A stretch of 64,000 nt of DNA, taken from NCBI GenBank assembly GCA_022606135.1, contig JABYQN010000003.1, forward strand, positions 3,348,001-3,412,000. Reading direction: 5' to 3'. Numbering within the stretch: position 1 is the stretch's first letter; the number at the start of each line of letters is the position of its first letter. Position numbers and translations under genes: made by a program. The DNA comes from Fomes fomentarius (lineage: Eukaryota; Basidiomycota; Agaricomycetes; Polyporales; Polyporaceae). The notes beneath the pieces were generated by a model. The model saw nothing but the letters and a program-made list of their open reading frames with translations, did not search any database and had not been told where the DNA came from. Below, one piece after another: positions 36,279 through 48,203 of the stretch.

Positions 36279-38966
36279 TGTGGGAGTGTGCTACTATGGC
36301 CGCGGGAGGGGAATTTGGGATGTGTATGGGACTTGATAACCAGAAGTGACCCCCTATATAGGCACCTGGGTTCGATGTGAGTTATGGCAACCAGATGGGC
36401 GCACTGGCAGACGTGTGCCGAGACATTCAGGTCATATCAACGTGGATATCTGGATCCTATTCTCGGAAGCTGGGCAACCAAGTACTATGTCAGGTATGTT
36501 GCAGAATGGGGGACAACCGGCTCACTGGCTCTGATTGTATCCGGGAATTTTGGCCGCAACGCTCAGGCTGCCTGAGTAGCCTTGGCTGGCCTGTGTGCGA
36601 GCATGCTTGTCATGTATCAGATCTGGTAGCTATCGGAGTTGAGTGAGAGCGGAAGTGTGCAAGTCTCATCGCATCTTACCCGTGGGGTATCTTTGCTTGC
36701 GTGATGTGATGTTGGTGGATATGACCGGAAATGAGTCGGTTCTCGGGGGACAACTTGAAGTTCTATGATGGCGCCCACTCACCCACTCACATTCTTCAAG
36801 TCTACTACATCCAAGCAGACGTTCTGCATCTAAGCGGCCGGTATCCAGTGCATATGGAAGCAAAACGGAGATGATCTGTCCTCATACCAGGTAGTCGAAT
36901 GCGTGGTAGTAGAGCGTGGTGCAACAGAGGTCATGTCGGGCGCGTTCGAGCTCATTTCAAGTTGGCACGTTGACAACGTCCCCCTAGCTATAAGCACCAG
37001 CAGTTGGTCTCAGGCTAACCACCTCTCGCAAAGTTGACGGTGCGGTGCACATGAGACATTGCCTCGGATCAGTGGTCGGAGTAATCAGGATTGCGCCAAA
37101 GGGAAGTTCAACTTCCTGGGCTCATCCATGTTTGATAGATGAGCGAACACCACACCACATTCATCTCTGGTCCTTCATCATCCGACTGGGCTAGTCACAC
37201 GTACTTCTATCTTCCTTTGAACTCCTCGTTGTACGTTGCCGCGCAATGTCGTACACGGCTTCAAAACGAGATCGGACTCGACCTTCGAACCGCTCAGTCA
37301 GCGGCGCCGGTTGGCATCATGCCCACGAACAGGTCGAGGCAGTTTCAATCCATCGCACTTGCCATACGACGACTGCACGTACCCATCTGTAGCAAGAGAG
37401 ATCGAGTCTCGGGTCCAGGATGTATGCCCGGGCCTCACTGCCAGACGTGTTGTGTCGAGATTTTGTTTCAGCTGAGTTCCAGTGTCGATCCCGTCCGGCG
37501 AGTCTGCCGCGTCGTGCTTGAACAGGCTCGGACTGCCAAGTCCGCGACATATGCATGTACAGTGGATCTGCAGCGCTGCGCGGGACCGTAGTGCCACTGG
37601 GTGAGACAGCGACAGTTGAATCGATTGCTTTCCACTTGCCAGCCCGGCGGGTGCCACCATATGTACAAGAACGCTCAGAGCACCTTATTTGAGCTCGCTT
37701 TTCATGTTTCTACTCGCATCTGTAGACTGTATCCATATGCACTAAGAACGTCGACATCATGATGCCTTCGGGCGACCATGTTAGTAAAATCACCGCCACA
37801 CCGTCTCCCGTACGCAAACAACTGGGGCGGACCTGCTGATAGACTGCATAGACGATCCTTAAAGCTTAAGCTTCAGCCGGCACCCTCGTGAGTCTCGAGG
37901 GGCACACGCACACACATACACACGGACACACGGACACACGGACACACGGCACAGATGAAAACGGGTACCGACACGCGACGGGAGTCTCGCCGCGGTTCAT
38001 TTCGATTGCTTCTCCTCGCTCCTTCTTCTTGTCATCTTATCTACGTAAGTATCGAGAAGTGATGTGTGCGGGGATATAGGGGTAGAAATGTGAGATGTGA
38101 GATGTACTGTATGCGAGTGGGGGATGCATGCGACGGACACGGAGATTAGCAGAGTGGAGACGAGCGATGGGAGAGAGAGAGTACGCTATGAGCCCGAGAT
38201 GCGACCACGAAAAAAAAAAACCTGGATGACCGAGAGAGAGAGAGAGGAGAGAAGGACCAAGAGCGAAAGGAATAAAGATACGTAGCAGAGTATGGGCATG
38301 AGCGTCGTGCAGGTGGTGGGATGGATGTCGATGGGGGACCAAGATTCGGGGGTAGGAAGAGCGGCGGAAGGCGGAGAGAGGCACGAGCACGATCGGGGAG
38401 GTGCAGCCGTACAACAACGAGTTGAGACGCGGTCGGACATGCGCTGCGCGCGGCGTGTTCGCGAAGCCATACAGTGAGATGGTACGATGGATCATCCTGC
38501 TGACCACACTGTGACTGCACCGGTGAGTGATACGGTCAATGGACGTCCTTGGCAGCCTGGGGGCCTGGAAGCCTGAGATGCGCACATTCGGAAGGAAGTC
38601 CATACGCCGAAAGTCGGAAATGCGGCGAGAGGGTGGGACGGGGCAGTTTGGTAGACGGGGCGCTGTCAACTGCCGGGGACGCTAGACGAAGACGGTAGAC
38701 GATTGACCTGTGGTGGTACGGTACCACGCTCGACGGATCAGAACGCAACGTCGAACGTCAAACATGGAATGTTCAACCGTCGTCCGATCCGTAGCAGTCT
38801 TCGGCCACACGTGTGCGCATGTTGTCTTCAGAGGCAGATAGGCAACGCGTTCATCTTCATCTTCATTGGACGACGAGCGGTGGGGGGACGTTCGGAGATT
38901 GCGCGTTTCCGTAATGTGAGTGTGAACACCATGTTCAACCAACCAACCAATCACCATCTCTGGCGT
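36279..38966. other. Long gene-poor stretch
   Basis: About 36290-36600 is homologous to the upstream flanks of copies H and I. A 150-residue plus frame at 37139-37591 (MSEHHTTFISGPSSSDW...) has no motif that I recognise and overlaps equally long minus frames, so it is unsupported. From 37.9 kb the DNA becomes simple-sequence-rich: an ACACGG array, an A10 run near 38211 and GA repeats near 38232-38251. No gene is called. Confidence 0.45.
37900..37950. repeat. ACACGG / CACA microsatellite
   Basis: The CA-rich stretch changes into four near-perfect repeats of the hexamer ACACGG. It lies in a gene-poor stretch. Confidence 0.85.
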
Positions 38967-41326
38967 TCACGACAGATCCATCGCATCCGCATCTCCTCCA
39001 TCCTTCGCCCTCGCACTTCCCAGATCCAGATCAACGTCCCCCGCCTCCACTTGCGCCCGTGCGTACAGCTCCTCGCGCTTGTTCTCATCCGCCGTCAGGT
39101 TCGCGAGTACCAAAAGCGCCTCCGCCAACAATGGCCTAACGTCCTCCATTCCCACCACCGCACCCGCGTCTGCGCTCACCCCGACCTGACCTTTCGCCCG
39201 CTCGAAGAAGGAGATGGCCATGGCGAGGCCCTCGCGCGCTTCTTCAGCTTCCGCCGAGTGCAGCACTTCGAGGTTGCCTCCCTCGAGCAAGGTTTCCATC
39301 TCCTCAACGGGCGCGGAGCCCATGACGAGCCAGCAACGGCCTCGGGCGCAGAGGATGGGACCGCGCCATGCGTCCATGTCTGCCTCGTTCTTCATCTGGT
39401 TGAAGACCGAATCGGCCCAGGACGCCCAGTATTGCCGCTGTGTGCCGGACGAGAGGCGTTCCGCAACACCGAGGACCTCCGAGGCGATTGTGAACAACTC
39501 CTTTGGCCGCGAGAACGTGACGAGCGAATCGCCCGCGGGCGTGGTGGTGACGCCCGAGTGCGAGTACGCATACGGCGAAGAGTAGTGGCCGGGCGGGGCA
39601 TACTGGGAGGAAAAGTATCCAGACGTCTGGGACGGCAAGCTGGAGGTGCCGGGGGTGTGGATGAAACTGGGGTTGTGCGAGTGCGAGTAGTGCGGGTGGG
39701 GCATGTGGAAGATGCCGCGCGAGAACTGGTCCATGGCGAGCACCATGATGTCGTGAGCGCTGGCAGAGTACAAGCTCATCCTTCTTGTGACCGGCGGCCG
39801 AAATTGTGCGATGGCGTGGAAGGGGGAAGATGTGGGCCAATGGGGTTCCGACATGGAGAAGGGGGAACCCGAGGGCAAGTAGCAGTACTCGTTGGACTGG
39901 GCCGCGGATGCCTCGGCTTGGACTTTGGCCTGCTTCATGTTGTATGTCACCTTCTCGTCCGCGAGGCAGACTAAGGTGCGGCCCCAGACGATGGCCATGC
40001 GCCAATCCTCGGGAGAGTCGAGGGAACCACCGCCGATGCGGGAAGGAAGGTTCTCACCTGTCTCGAAGACATCGAGGGCGGCAAGCCAATAGGTGGACGG
40101 CGAATCAGGTTCGCCGGGGAGGACGATAGACGGGTCTTGGGAGACGAGGTTTCCCATGAGAAAGAGGGTGATGCCAAAGATGGCGTGAAAGGCCGTCGGC
40201 AATTCCGCTTGTCTGCTGTGAAGAGGAATGAGTGTGAGAGGGCGTGGAGGGGATTGGACAAGAAGGTACCTAGTAGCATGGATGGTGGAGCGCCTGCGGG
40301 GGAGCCAGTGAGGGGAGCCCGCGGAGTCGGCATCTGTCCAATCACGAGCGAGGCGTTCTTCTGTGGGAGTGATAGCATCAGGGGAACGACTGGAGCGGTG
40401 AGATTGAGGGTCGGCATAGACGGCGGAAGGATCGGGGTGGTCTATGAGAAAGCGGTGGCATTCACGGATGACTGCGCGGAGAAGAGGAAGGGCTTCTGGG
40501 ATGTCGTCCGCTGCGATAGTGGGGTTAGCACGCGAGGTACAGGGGGAGGGGGGGGGGCAAGATAAGGCTGAATAAGGATTTGAGAGTGGAAGTGGTGGGG
40601 TTTGAGGAATTGAAGGAGTGGGTGGGAGAAGGGGACAGAAGGGGACGGGCGGCAGAGGGAGCTGGATCGGAGCGGGATGGGTCTAGGCAGAGGGGGAGAC
40701 GTACCATCATAGCGGTCGGCGGCTCTGGCAAAAAGCTCCTTGAGGTTCTCCCAATCCTCGTAGTCAGCGGAGTGGATGTGTTTTACGCTTGCGAGAGAGG
40801 CAGCGGGGGAAGAAGAGTGGGAGGGAAGACGAGAGATGGGGACGGGGGGCATTGTGGTCATACAAGGGAGTAAGGGGGGAGGGGCATTATAGAGTTGGAG
40901 GTCGGATAGAGGGGTTAATGAGCGCTGAGGAGAGGAAGGGTGGGCAGAACCGGAAGAGGGGGACAAGGTAAAATCCGAGTCGGAGGCAAAGTGGGGAGAA
41001 AGACGGCGGCGCTTGGAGGAAGAGCGCGAGGAGATGCTGCGGGCGTCTAGATCGTCGTCGTCAGAATCGTCAGCGTGGAGCGAGGAGGCGAGGGAGGGGC
41101 GTGAGCTGGAGGGAGAGCAGAGGAGATGGGAATTGGAGGGGGAGGTCGGGCGAGAGGACGAGGAGTTGGATGGGCGGAGGAAGCTGGGTATGCGATCGTG
41201 GGAGAGTATAGCCTGATTTGGCCAGGGAGAGGGAGGGGCGCGTGCCTGGCGCTGCTTCCAGATGCCGCGAGGACGCTTGAGAGAGGGCGCGGTGGGCACT
41301 GGCTGAGGTGTCATGCACGCAAGCAT
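38967..41326 (-). CDS. ETT1-like translation-termination enhancer
   Basis: Three exons (41326-40705, 40510-40270, 40212-38967) join in frame to 702 residues. The N-terminal 190 residues are Ser/Pro-rich and disordered, with an acidic DDSDDDDLD patch and a basic KRRR. The structured part follows: YEDWENLKELFARAADRYD, IPEALPLLRAVIRECHRFL, ELPTAFHAIFGITLFLMGNL, and helical repeat-like segments such as RGRCWLVMGSAPVEEMETLL. The arrangement matches fungal Ett1 (a TPR-like nuclear protein that promotes stop-codon recognition), though Ett1 of yeast is 412 residues and I could not align it. A Ser/His/Tyr-rich insert separates the helical parts. Alternative start: Met at 41314. Confidence 0.6.
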
Positions 41327-42328
41327 CGAGGACGGAGGGGCATTCGGAGAGAGGGAAAGAGAGAGAGAGCTCGGTATATATGCATCGGACAGAGACCATC
41401 GGCCGTGCAGCCCAGTCCAGACCACCGTCGCTGATGAGCCCGACCGAGTCCAGCCCGTGGCCGCTCATCTCCTAAGTCCTCCTTCATCTCCGCCACGCTC
41501 ATACGTCACCAGCCGAGGCAAGCCCCGACCACCGGCAACTTTCCTCCAATCACGACCCTGTACGCTCACTGGCTGGTTGAACACCGGGCTCTAGCCACAG
41601 TCCAACAGTCCGCCATCCAATCACCAGTCAGCTAGCCATCTCCCACTCCCGTCCATACTCGGTCCGACCCCTACGCTCACAGCGCTCCCAGTCGCCATCG
41701 GAGGCCAAAGTCATGTCTCGCCCGTCGTAGGCATACAGTACATGCCCACCCTACAACTTCCGTGTACGTAAACCAGTCCGGTTCCTATACCTTACGTCCT
41801 ATACCTCTCCTCTTACCTTCTCCAAACCGTCCACCGACCGCGTCGCTTGATACATCAGCCACTCCATGTGCCACATATCGACCTTCCGATGCGACGTGGT
41901 GACTCGGAGATGCGACGACCACATCTCCACTCTCACTCAACTGCGGCCCTCGAGTTGTATTCACAACCATCGGAAATATGTCGTTTGTAGTTTGATAGTG
42001 TCACTTTGAGTTCGATAGCTACGGCAGAATCCGATGATAGCCTACCCGCGAATAGGCCAAGGCAAGGCCATGCAGGAAGCGCTGTGACCGAATCTCCGGA
42101 AAAATCAGAGCTCGTCCTGTGTGTGCCATCGTATCTGACGGGTTGCTAAGGATCCCACATATCCACGTCGCTGTGACGTGGTCCCTTTCGTCTGCCAGTG
42201 CACCTATCTGGGTCATGATGTGAATCATGGCAACTTCCAGATGCTTATATATGGGGTCACTTCTGGTCGCTAAGTCACATACACATTCCAAGTTACCCCC
42301 CCTGCCGCCATAGTAGCACACTCCCACA
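41327..42328. other. Intergenic; ends in HNH-like fragment and copy H promoter
   Basis: 41400-41780 holds the ETT1-like promoter region. From about 41865 the sequence is the inverted counterpart of 54397-53889. On the minus strand near 41910-41865 it carries the piece SEGRYVAHGVAD, which resembles the C-terminal region of fungal HNH-family proteins and stops abruptly at the homology boundary. A TATATATGGGGTCA element near 42246-42260 sits upstream of copy H. Confidence 0.5.
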
Positions 42329-43985
42329 ATGTCATCCGACTCGGACACATCTGCATATATCACTGCTGTCGAGCATGCGTGAGCATTTTCAAGTTCTCCG
42401 CACTATCATCATGGCCCCACTGTCAATCAACCTCTTTCTCCCTCAGTTTCCAGCAAAAACTGATAATAATTGCCGGTACTGGTGAGTTTGGACACCAATC
42501 TACATTATGATGGAAGTTATAGATGGCTATCCTCGCAGGGCTGATGTTCTACGACTGGATTATCAACATCCAGAAGGATATTTCCCTCGTATGGAGGTAC
42601 AAACGAGTGACTTTACTAAAAGTATTGTACATCGCTACTCGATATCTATGGCTAGTGGTTGGTGTCCTTGATATAGCCACAATGATTCCGGTCGACAATC
42701 AGGTATGTATACCTGATTCTGTTGAATTCTCCAGTACAACTCATATTTCTGGCAAAAAAGACGTCAGTACACTGCATGTTGTATACAAAGTGCACCCGCA
42801 TAGCTGATGCTCCGAACAGATGTGAAAACATTGTTCACATTGACGAATTTGCTGCCAATGTTATTCGCTATATTCCATGGTCGGGTCAGCACTTCAAAAC
42901 ACATTTTAAAGTCTTACTTCACTGATTCAGAAACAATGTCTTAGTGTTCGCGAGTCTCAGGACATATGCCCTAACTAGTAGGAATGTCCTACTCACCTCG
43001 ATTGTTTCTATCCTGGCACTGGGGACTATCCTTCCCAACCTGGTGAGTGAACAGAGATCGACATAGTGCATGCCAGGCTCTGTGAAATGCTGACGTCTGG
43101 GCCCACGCACTAGTATGCTGCCACACGTGAATGGGTTGTCATTAATGAGCCTCTGCTGGGGTGCGGTTACACCGATAATCTCGACCCCACTACCATGCGA
43201 CTACGGTGAGTTCAGCTTTTGTGACGTGACAGGAATGAAGCCTAAATAGCTTGTAGTGAGTCTATTCACCCACTTCTATGCCGTAGAGGTACCTACCTCA
43301 GATGTCATGAGCCAGTCATTTATGTGTCACGAGGGGCCATGATTGCATCCGAAGCAATTGTCTGTATCATAACATGGAAGACGACATACAAGTGCAGCAG
43401 AGCTGCCAGTGCAATGGTAGTGGGAGAGTGTGTGTCACTACCTGAGATACTTCTCCGCAATGGTGAGTTATGTTCATGCTCGACAATGATATTCATGTGT
43501 TGAAGATGGACTTGTCAGGTATTCAGTGCTTCATGTGAGGACCCTGAGTACCATCATAGTGGCAACGACGATTGATAAGCTTGGTGTAGAGTTCCCGTCC
43601 TGCTGACCACCACTACTCTTGTCTTGGAAGCGTCATCTAGTGGTAACAGAATTACTGTAGAAGGAAGCGTGGCCAAAGTCAGGGACGTGTATGTGCCCAT
43701 CTACTTTCATAGGTTTCTCACTTACGTTGAATGTGCTTCAAGGCTCACGACAGTTCTCATCTCTCGGTTCCTCCTTGATCTCCTCCAAGCAGGTGCCCGA
43801 TCAAATGCAGATTATACTAGTGGACCGACTCCTTCAGATGGACTATTCACGACCCAAGTAACGCATGAAGCCCCACTTGGCGACACAGACTCACCTCCTC
43901 AGACGAGCGAAGGAACCGTGACCCAACTGGTCTGAATATGTTGAGGGATCTCAAGCATAGATGGTCGAGGGCTCGATGCTAGTAT
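41865..43985 (+). repeat. Large inverted repeat, left arm (DUF6533 copy H unit)
   Basis: The arm runs from an HNH-like C-terminal scrap through the promoter and whole DUF6533 copy H. It reappears in opposite orientation at about 52240-54397. Arms are about 2.1 kb and are separated by roughly 8.3 kb holding the ketopantoate-reductase-like and coronin genes. Boundaries are by eye. Confidence 0.75.
42329..43935 (+). CDS. DUF6533-family membrane protein (copy H)
   Basis: Start at 42329: MSSDSDTSAYITAVEHA, spliced to FQQKLIIIAGTG and then LMFYDWIINIQKDISLVWRY with LYIATRYLWLVVGVLDIAT. FASLRTYALTSRNVLLTSIV follows near 42950. SRGAMIASEAIVCIITWKTTYK with PEILLRNG lies near 43330-43460, and the last exon reads LTTVLISRFLLDLLQAGAR with the tail ending TQLV at 43935. 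It is the plus-strand partner of copies G and I. The intron after VDNQ has no fully clean acceptor by eye in this subgroup, so that junction is tentative. Confidence 0.78.
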
Positions 43986-45029
43986 AAGTTGTGTGTATAA
44001 ATGCTAGAGTCGTCCGGCGTGTTCCTCTAGAGAAAAAGACTATGTAGTGTATCTATACCCTTGATGTATACACATGCTATGTATCGATGAATGTACACGT
44101 CGTGCGCGAACAGCGTCGACTCATACATCTGTGCTCGTAATCATATGCCGTGCATTCATAAATAAGTCTGGTCCCTCCGTAGATTATTTCTCCAGCAATG
44201 AAATCCATCGTGACAAGACCTATCTTCTCTCTCCATATTGTAACGCATGATGGTCATTAGGATCTTATCGGAGGTTGTGTGCGATACGAGGCCATCAAGT
44301 CCATCCCGTGGCCGCTCGTCGAGCCGAATTTCTGCACAATAACCCAGCCGCTGTCCAATCGTTGCTCTCTCTACACATCACTTCCTCTGAGAACGTCTCC
44401 TTACAGGCTACCGTCCGTGATGATACTGAGTCTGATGTAGCGGGCTCTGTTGCGTCGACAGTGCAATCTCCAACGAAGAGACCACTCAGCCTCGCCACAA
44501 TCCTCTAGCTTTTCTCGCTATGCATGGTGGGTGGCGGGATGCTCAGCGACTCTTCAACCAGTTCCTCAACCATCTCGTCGTCTGAAGTCGTATCCCAGCT
44601 CTTCCAGTCATGCACAAGGGGTGTTCGACCGGAGGCTTACTGGACTCAGTGCGGATTCTGCCCGAAGTATGGCTTGCCTCAAGCGTCTCATGTGCGGCGT
44701 GTCGATACGGCAGCCCGTCCCGGGGACGTCAGGTGTGTACTCGACTTCTGGCACTATCCGCACAAGTGGGCTACAGCCCCATGTAGCATGCTGAGTGATT
44801 GCGCGACGTACGTTGCTGTATTTGGGGAACCGTCAGATGAAAGTTTCCTTCCAGTGGCTATCAATCGCTGCAACAGCTTCGTCCATAGGCATGGGCAATT
44901 GCCTCTTACTCGATGTGTCGTAGTGAGCCTGAGCGAGCCTTGGTGGCGGCGGCGGTATCGATCTCCTTTGTGATTCGTCCAAGTCACCCTGGCTATAGAA
45001 GTGTTTCCGAGCGTTGATCTGGATGGCTT
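43986..45029. other. Intergenic, no supported gene
   Basis: A 77-residue plus frame at 44275-44508 (with RAEFLHNNPAAVQSLLSLHI) looks mildly protein-like but has no identifiable family or splice partner. The rest shows nothing. Confidence 0.35.
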
Positions 45030-45870
45030 CCAATGAGGCAGTAGGTGTCGGTGTGCATCGCGCGTGAATGAACTGTGCGGCTACCCGCGCATGCATGGTA
45101 CCAACCGCTGAGCGTGTCCCAACTCTTCATCAGCCACGACATATGCCACATATCGACCTTCGCCAACAGGATAAAGGACAAAACTGTGCCGATTGAGACA
45201 GTCACGTACCTCGCTGCGTGATAAGACACCATTTGCGACGTCGTTGATACCTACCGAGTAATTGAGACTTGTATTGTTCCATCTTCTACGGATTGAACCA
45301 GTCTCTCTGGTCCCGTGGGACGATATAGACGTTCTCGCACGCTGTAAAGCAAGCATTTATGGTACCAACCAAGGTTCGAGGGGGGGAGCGAACGTACTTT
45401 GACGGAGCATATCCGGTGACAATACAACGCGTATCCAGAGCCTTCACCCGGTCCGATGAACTCTGCCGTCGCCGTGTCAGAGCCTCGTCGATATTCCGAG
45501 GAGCGATATCCGGGGACCAATGAGCGGGCATTGCTCGGGGAATTTCCATGAGGCAAAGTCGGCGCCGACGTCGTAGTTGGTGATTCCCGGAGAGGAAGTA
45601 GGTAGGAAGTATTACTTCCGTGGCTCGAGTAGCAGCGTATCGTTGGGTATGACATGTTCGCCTTCGCGGTCGGTTGTAAGGAAGCCATAGCTGTGGTTAG
45701 AGATGATACGGCACGCGTCCTGCACGAGGCGATGGTTCACCCCTTAGCCTCGCCGGGATATCAGGCAGAGCGAAGAGTATCTTGTTGTATCCGGGATGGA
45801 GGATCGTAACATCGTGACCGAGGTTGATGGGGCCAGAAGACGGCCCCTGAAGTCTGTTCAGGATGTCCAT
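45030..45870 (-). pseudogene. Fungal HNH-nuclease-family-like gene, frameshifted
   Basis: From the ATG at 45870 the frame reads MDILNRLQGPSSG, then VTILHPGYNKILFALPDIP. Shifting frames then give ACRIISNHSYGFLTTDREG, TLLLEPRKYYF, DVGADFASWKFPE, VKALDTRCIVTGYAPS, VPRDQRDWFNP, RHSFVLYPVGEGRYVAYVV and HARVAAQFIHAR. The order and the TRCIVTGY / WFN blocks match the large agaricomycete family often annotated as HNH nuclease proteins (a family attribution from memory). At least three frame changes and a stop make it non-functional. Related scraps lie at 41.9, 54.4 and 54.6 kb. Confidence 0.65.
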
Positions 45871-45984
45871 CGTCCTCGTCCCAGTAAACTGTATCTATGT
45901 AAATCTTTAGTAATAGGACGGGTGGCGCGCGGAAAACGCCACCGGTAGCCTTTAGACGCAAGCAGAAGTGGGACACTTTACCGC

Positions 45985-46480
45985 CAAAAGGGGAAGAGCG
46001 GGGAAAAACACTCTACACATACCGTAGTACCAACGTCGATGCAAGGCCGCGGAAAAACACTCCAACACCCTCTTTCCGATAACCCCCGATCATCGTCGAC
46101 CAGGTCAACATGACAAATTATCTGGGTTTCCGGAGGGTGTGCTCTGCACCCTCAATTTAATCACATCGAACAGGAATGTCACTCAGCCTGAGAGCGCGCC
46201 ACGAATGTGTCGCGAGCGTTGATGCGACCTCCGCTTCAGGCGAGTGAGCATGATGATGGTCGGGCGCACCATGTATGGCGGCCTCGTATGCCACGAACTA
46301 CGCGCCATAGCCAACTTGAACGTCGCGGAGTGCTGTTGCAGTGCTTCCGCGGTAGTTACGATGTGTTCGCCGTTACGGAGGAGGATGAGGGATTGTTGGT
46401 GGACTTTAATTGGTTCTGCTGGTGTCATAATGTACCTGCAGACGCGTTCGAGTAAGCGATGACAAGGAAGAAGACATGGG
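45985..46480 (-). pseudogene. Truncated copy of the SLC25 mitochondrial carrier
   Basis: The sequence aligns by eye with 55240-55830 of the intact carrier gene in the same orientation (shared flank GCCGCGGAAAAACACTCCA, then GGTTTCCGGAGGGTGTGCTC). On the minus strand MTPAEPIKVHQQSL is recognisable against TPAELIKVHQQSL of the full gene. The rest is frameshifted, the first two-thirds of the carrier are absent, and the deletion within the exon removes the third carrier signature. Confidence 0.8.
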
Positions 46481-46615
46481 TACAGCATCTGACAGTGGGC
46501 ACTACAGGAACTTGAAGACGTACGCCGACTCCGGACGAGCTCCGCCTGAAATATTATAGGACCCCCCGCGGGCGCTTCATTTTTGAGGGATATTCACCAT
46601 CTCGACCAGCCCAGC

Positions 46616-48203
46616 ATGAGCCAGAAGGATGTCTTACTCATTGGATATGGAGCGGTTGGAGCTATATGCATGTAGGATGCTTACTGATTGGCTAGCTTGT
46701 TGACGTTCATCTAGATTCACTCATTCTCAAACGGAGCGGCCTCGCTCGCGTCACTGTTATCGCGCGCAGCAACTACGAAGTGACCAAAGGTGGGTGGATA
46801 TTCTGAATAGAGTCCCAAGTACCGCTACTTACCTATGCGTCTTTCCAAGCACATGGTATGAACTTTAGAAGCCGAAAGTACGGCAACATCGACGGATGGC
46901 AACCCGACAGACGCACGTCACTTCCCTGCGAGAGACCGATACCTGGTACTCACCTGGATAATCCCTTGTAGTGTTTTCTTCCATAGAGCATGCGCTAGAT
47001 AAGCCGTATGCATACGTCTTTCTCACGACAAAGGCCATTCCAGAGCTCCAGCGCACATCCACTTTGCTTGCTCCACTCTTATCGCATTCATACGCAGACA
47101 CGCATCCGCAGCCGACATACGTTCTCATGCAGAATGGCTTGAACATCGAGGTGGACCTGTACCAAGCACTCAAGAAGCTCAAGCCTAACGACGAACCGCG
47201 TATCATCAGTACTGCGAATTGGATAGGCACAGGCCTCCTAGACAAGAACGTCGTCGAACACAACGATTTCGTGTGTATCTTGCTTGCTTCGAGTCGTCTC
47301 AGTTCCCGTTCCAACCAAGCTCACATATGTGCATATCTCCTCAACAGGACCGCGTGTCGATGGGGATATACCGCCCCTCGCCCACCCCAGTCCAGAACAC
47401 GCCGACCGAGTCTGAGATCCTCAACGACTTCGCCTCCCTCCTCTCCACAGGCGGTTCCGAAGTGACGATCGTCCCCGAAATCCAGCGCGTCAAGTTCGCA
47501 AAGAACCTCTGGAACGGCGTTCTCGGCGCGTCAGCCGCTCTCTCCCGTTTCTCACTTCGCGAGTTCTTCCGCCCTCCGCACCTCGAACTCGGGCACGAGG
47601 GCTCTGCTCCTGATACCGAACCAGAATTCGGTCTTGCTTCTGCTAGCGATGAGGGGCAGACCTCGAGCGAGCGCGCGACAGCTGCGATCCCGCATGCGTC
47701 ACCTGTGCTCGGACGTTACACGATCCCCTTCTTGTACGAGACACTCAACGAAGTCTATCACCTCGGCACGACGCTCTTCCCCCCTTCGCCATCCTCCGAG
47801 TCGGATTCGGATGCTGATGCGGAGAGGGTCACGGTCAAGGGACTCGACCCGGATGTCGCGTACAAGACACTTGTGAACACCGCACGGCTGCACGCGCGGC
47901 CGGACAGCACACACCTCCCGAGCATGCTGGTGGATATCGAGGCTGGCAGGCCGATGGAGATCGAGCATGTCGTTGGTGAGATTGTTAGGATGGGCCGGAA
48001 GGCGGGCGTCAGCATGCCGGTGCGTTCTTGAACAGTTAGTCTTGGGGATGGCATGAAATTTCGTTGAATGTGCTACTGACGTGCCTGGCGCATTGTTACG
48101 TTGACAGAGGATGGAAACGCTTTATGCTCTCCTGCTCGTCGTACAGAACCAAGCCTTGCGAAGAGCGCGGGAGAGAAGCGAAGGTTCGAGTCCGCGATTG
48201 TGA
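46616..48203 (+). CDS. Ketopantoate reductase-like (PanE/ApbA family) oxidoreductase
   Basis: Six exons (46616-46667, 46715-46789, 46850-46912, 46972-47270, 47348-48019, 48108-48203) give 418 residues. The N-terminus DVLLIGYGAVGAIYSLIL carries the GxGxxG dinucleotide motif, followed by VTVIARSNY. VFLTTKAIPEL, VLMQNGLNIE and ISTANWIGTG match the N-domain of PanE-family enzymes. The C-domain includes KFAKNLWNGVLGASAALSR (catalytic-Lys region KxxxN) and MLVDIEAGRPMEIEHVVGEI. The classical member reduces 2-dehydropantoate with NADPH in pantothenate synthesis, but fungi carry several paralogues with other substrates, so the substrate is open. An acidic Ser-rich insert lies in the C-domain. Two of its five introns use GC donors. 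Confidence 0.88.

Noticed and set aside
37139..37591. 150-residue hypothetical protein
   Set aside because: Equal-length frames exist on the opposite strand, no splice partner and no recognisable motif.
38703..39974. 423-residue plus-strand frame opposite the ETT1-like gene
   Set aside because: It is the antisense shadow of a well-supported exon; it is Arg/His/Val-rich with no domain and no splice logic.
48108..48203. tRNA T-loop-like GGTTCGAGTCC near 48184
   Set aside because: It lies in the last exon of the panE-like gene, and no acceptor stem, D-arm or anticodon arm can be folded around it.
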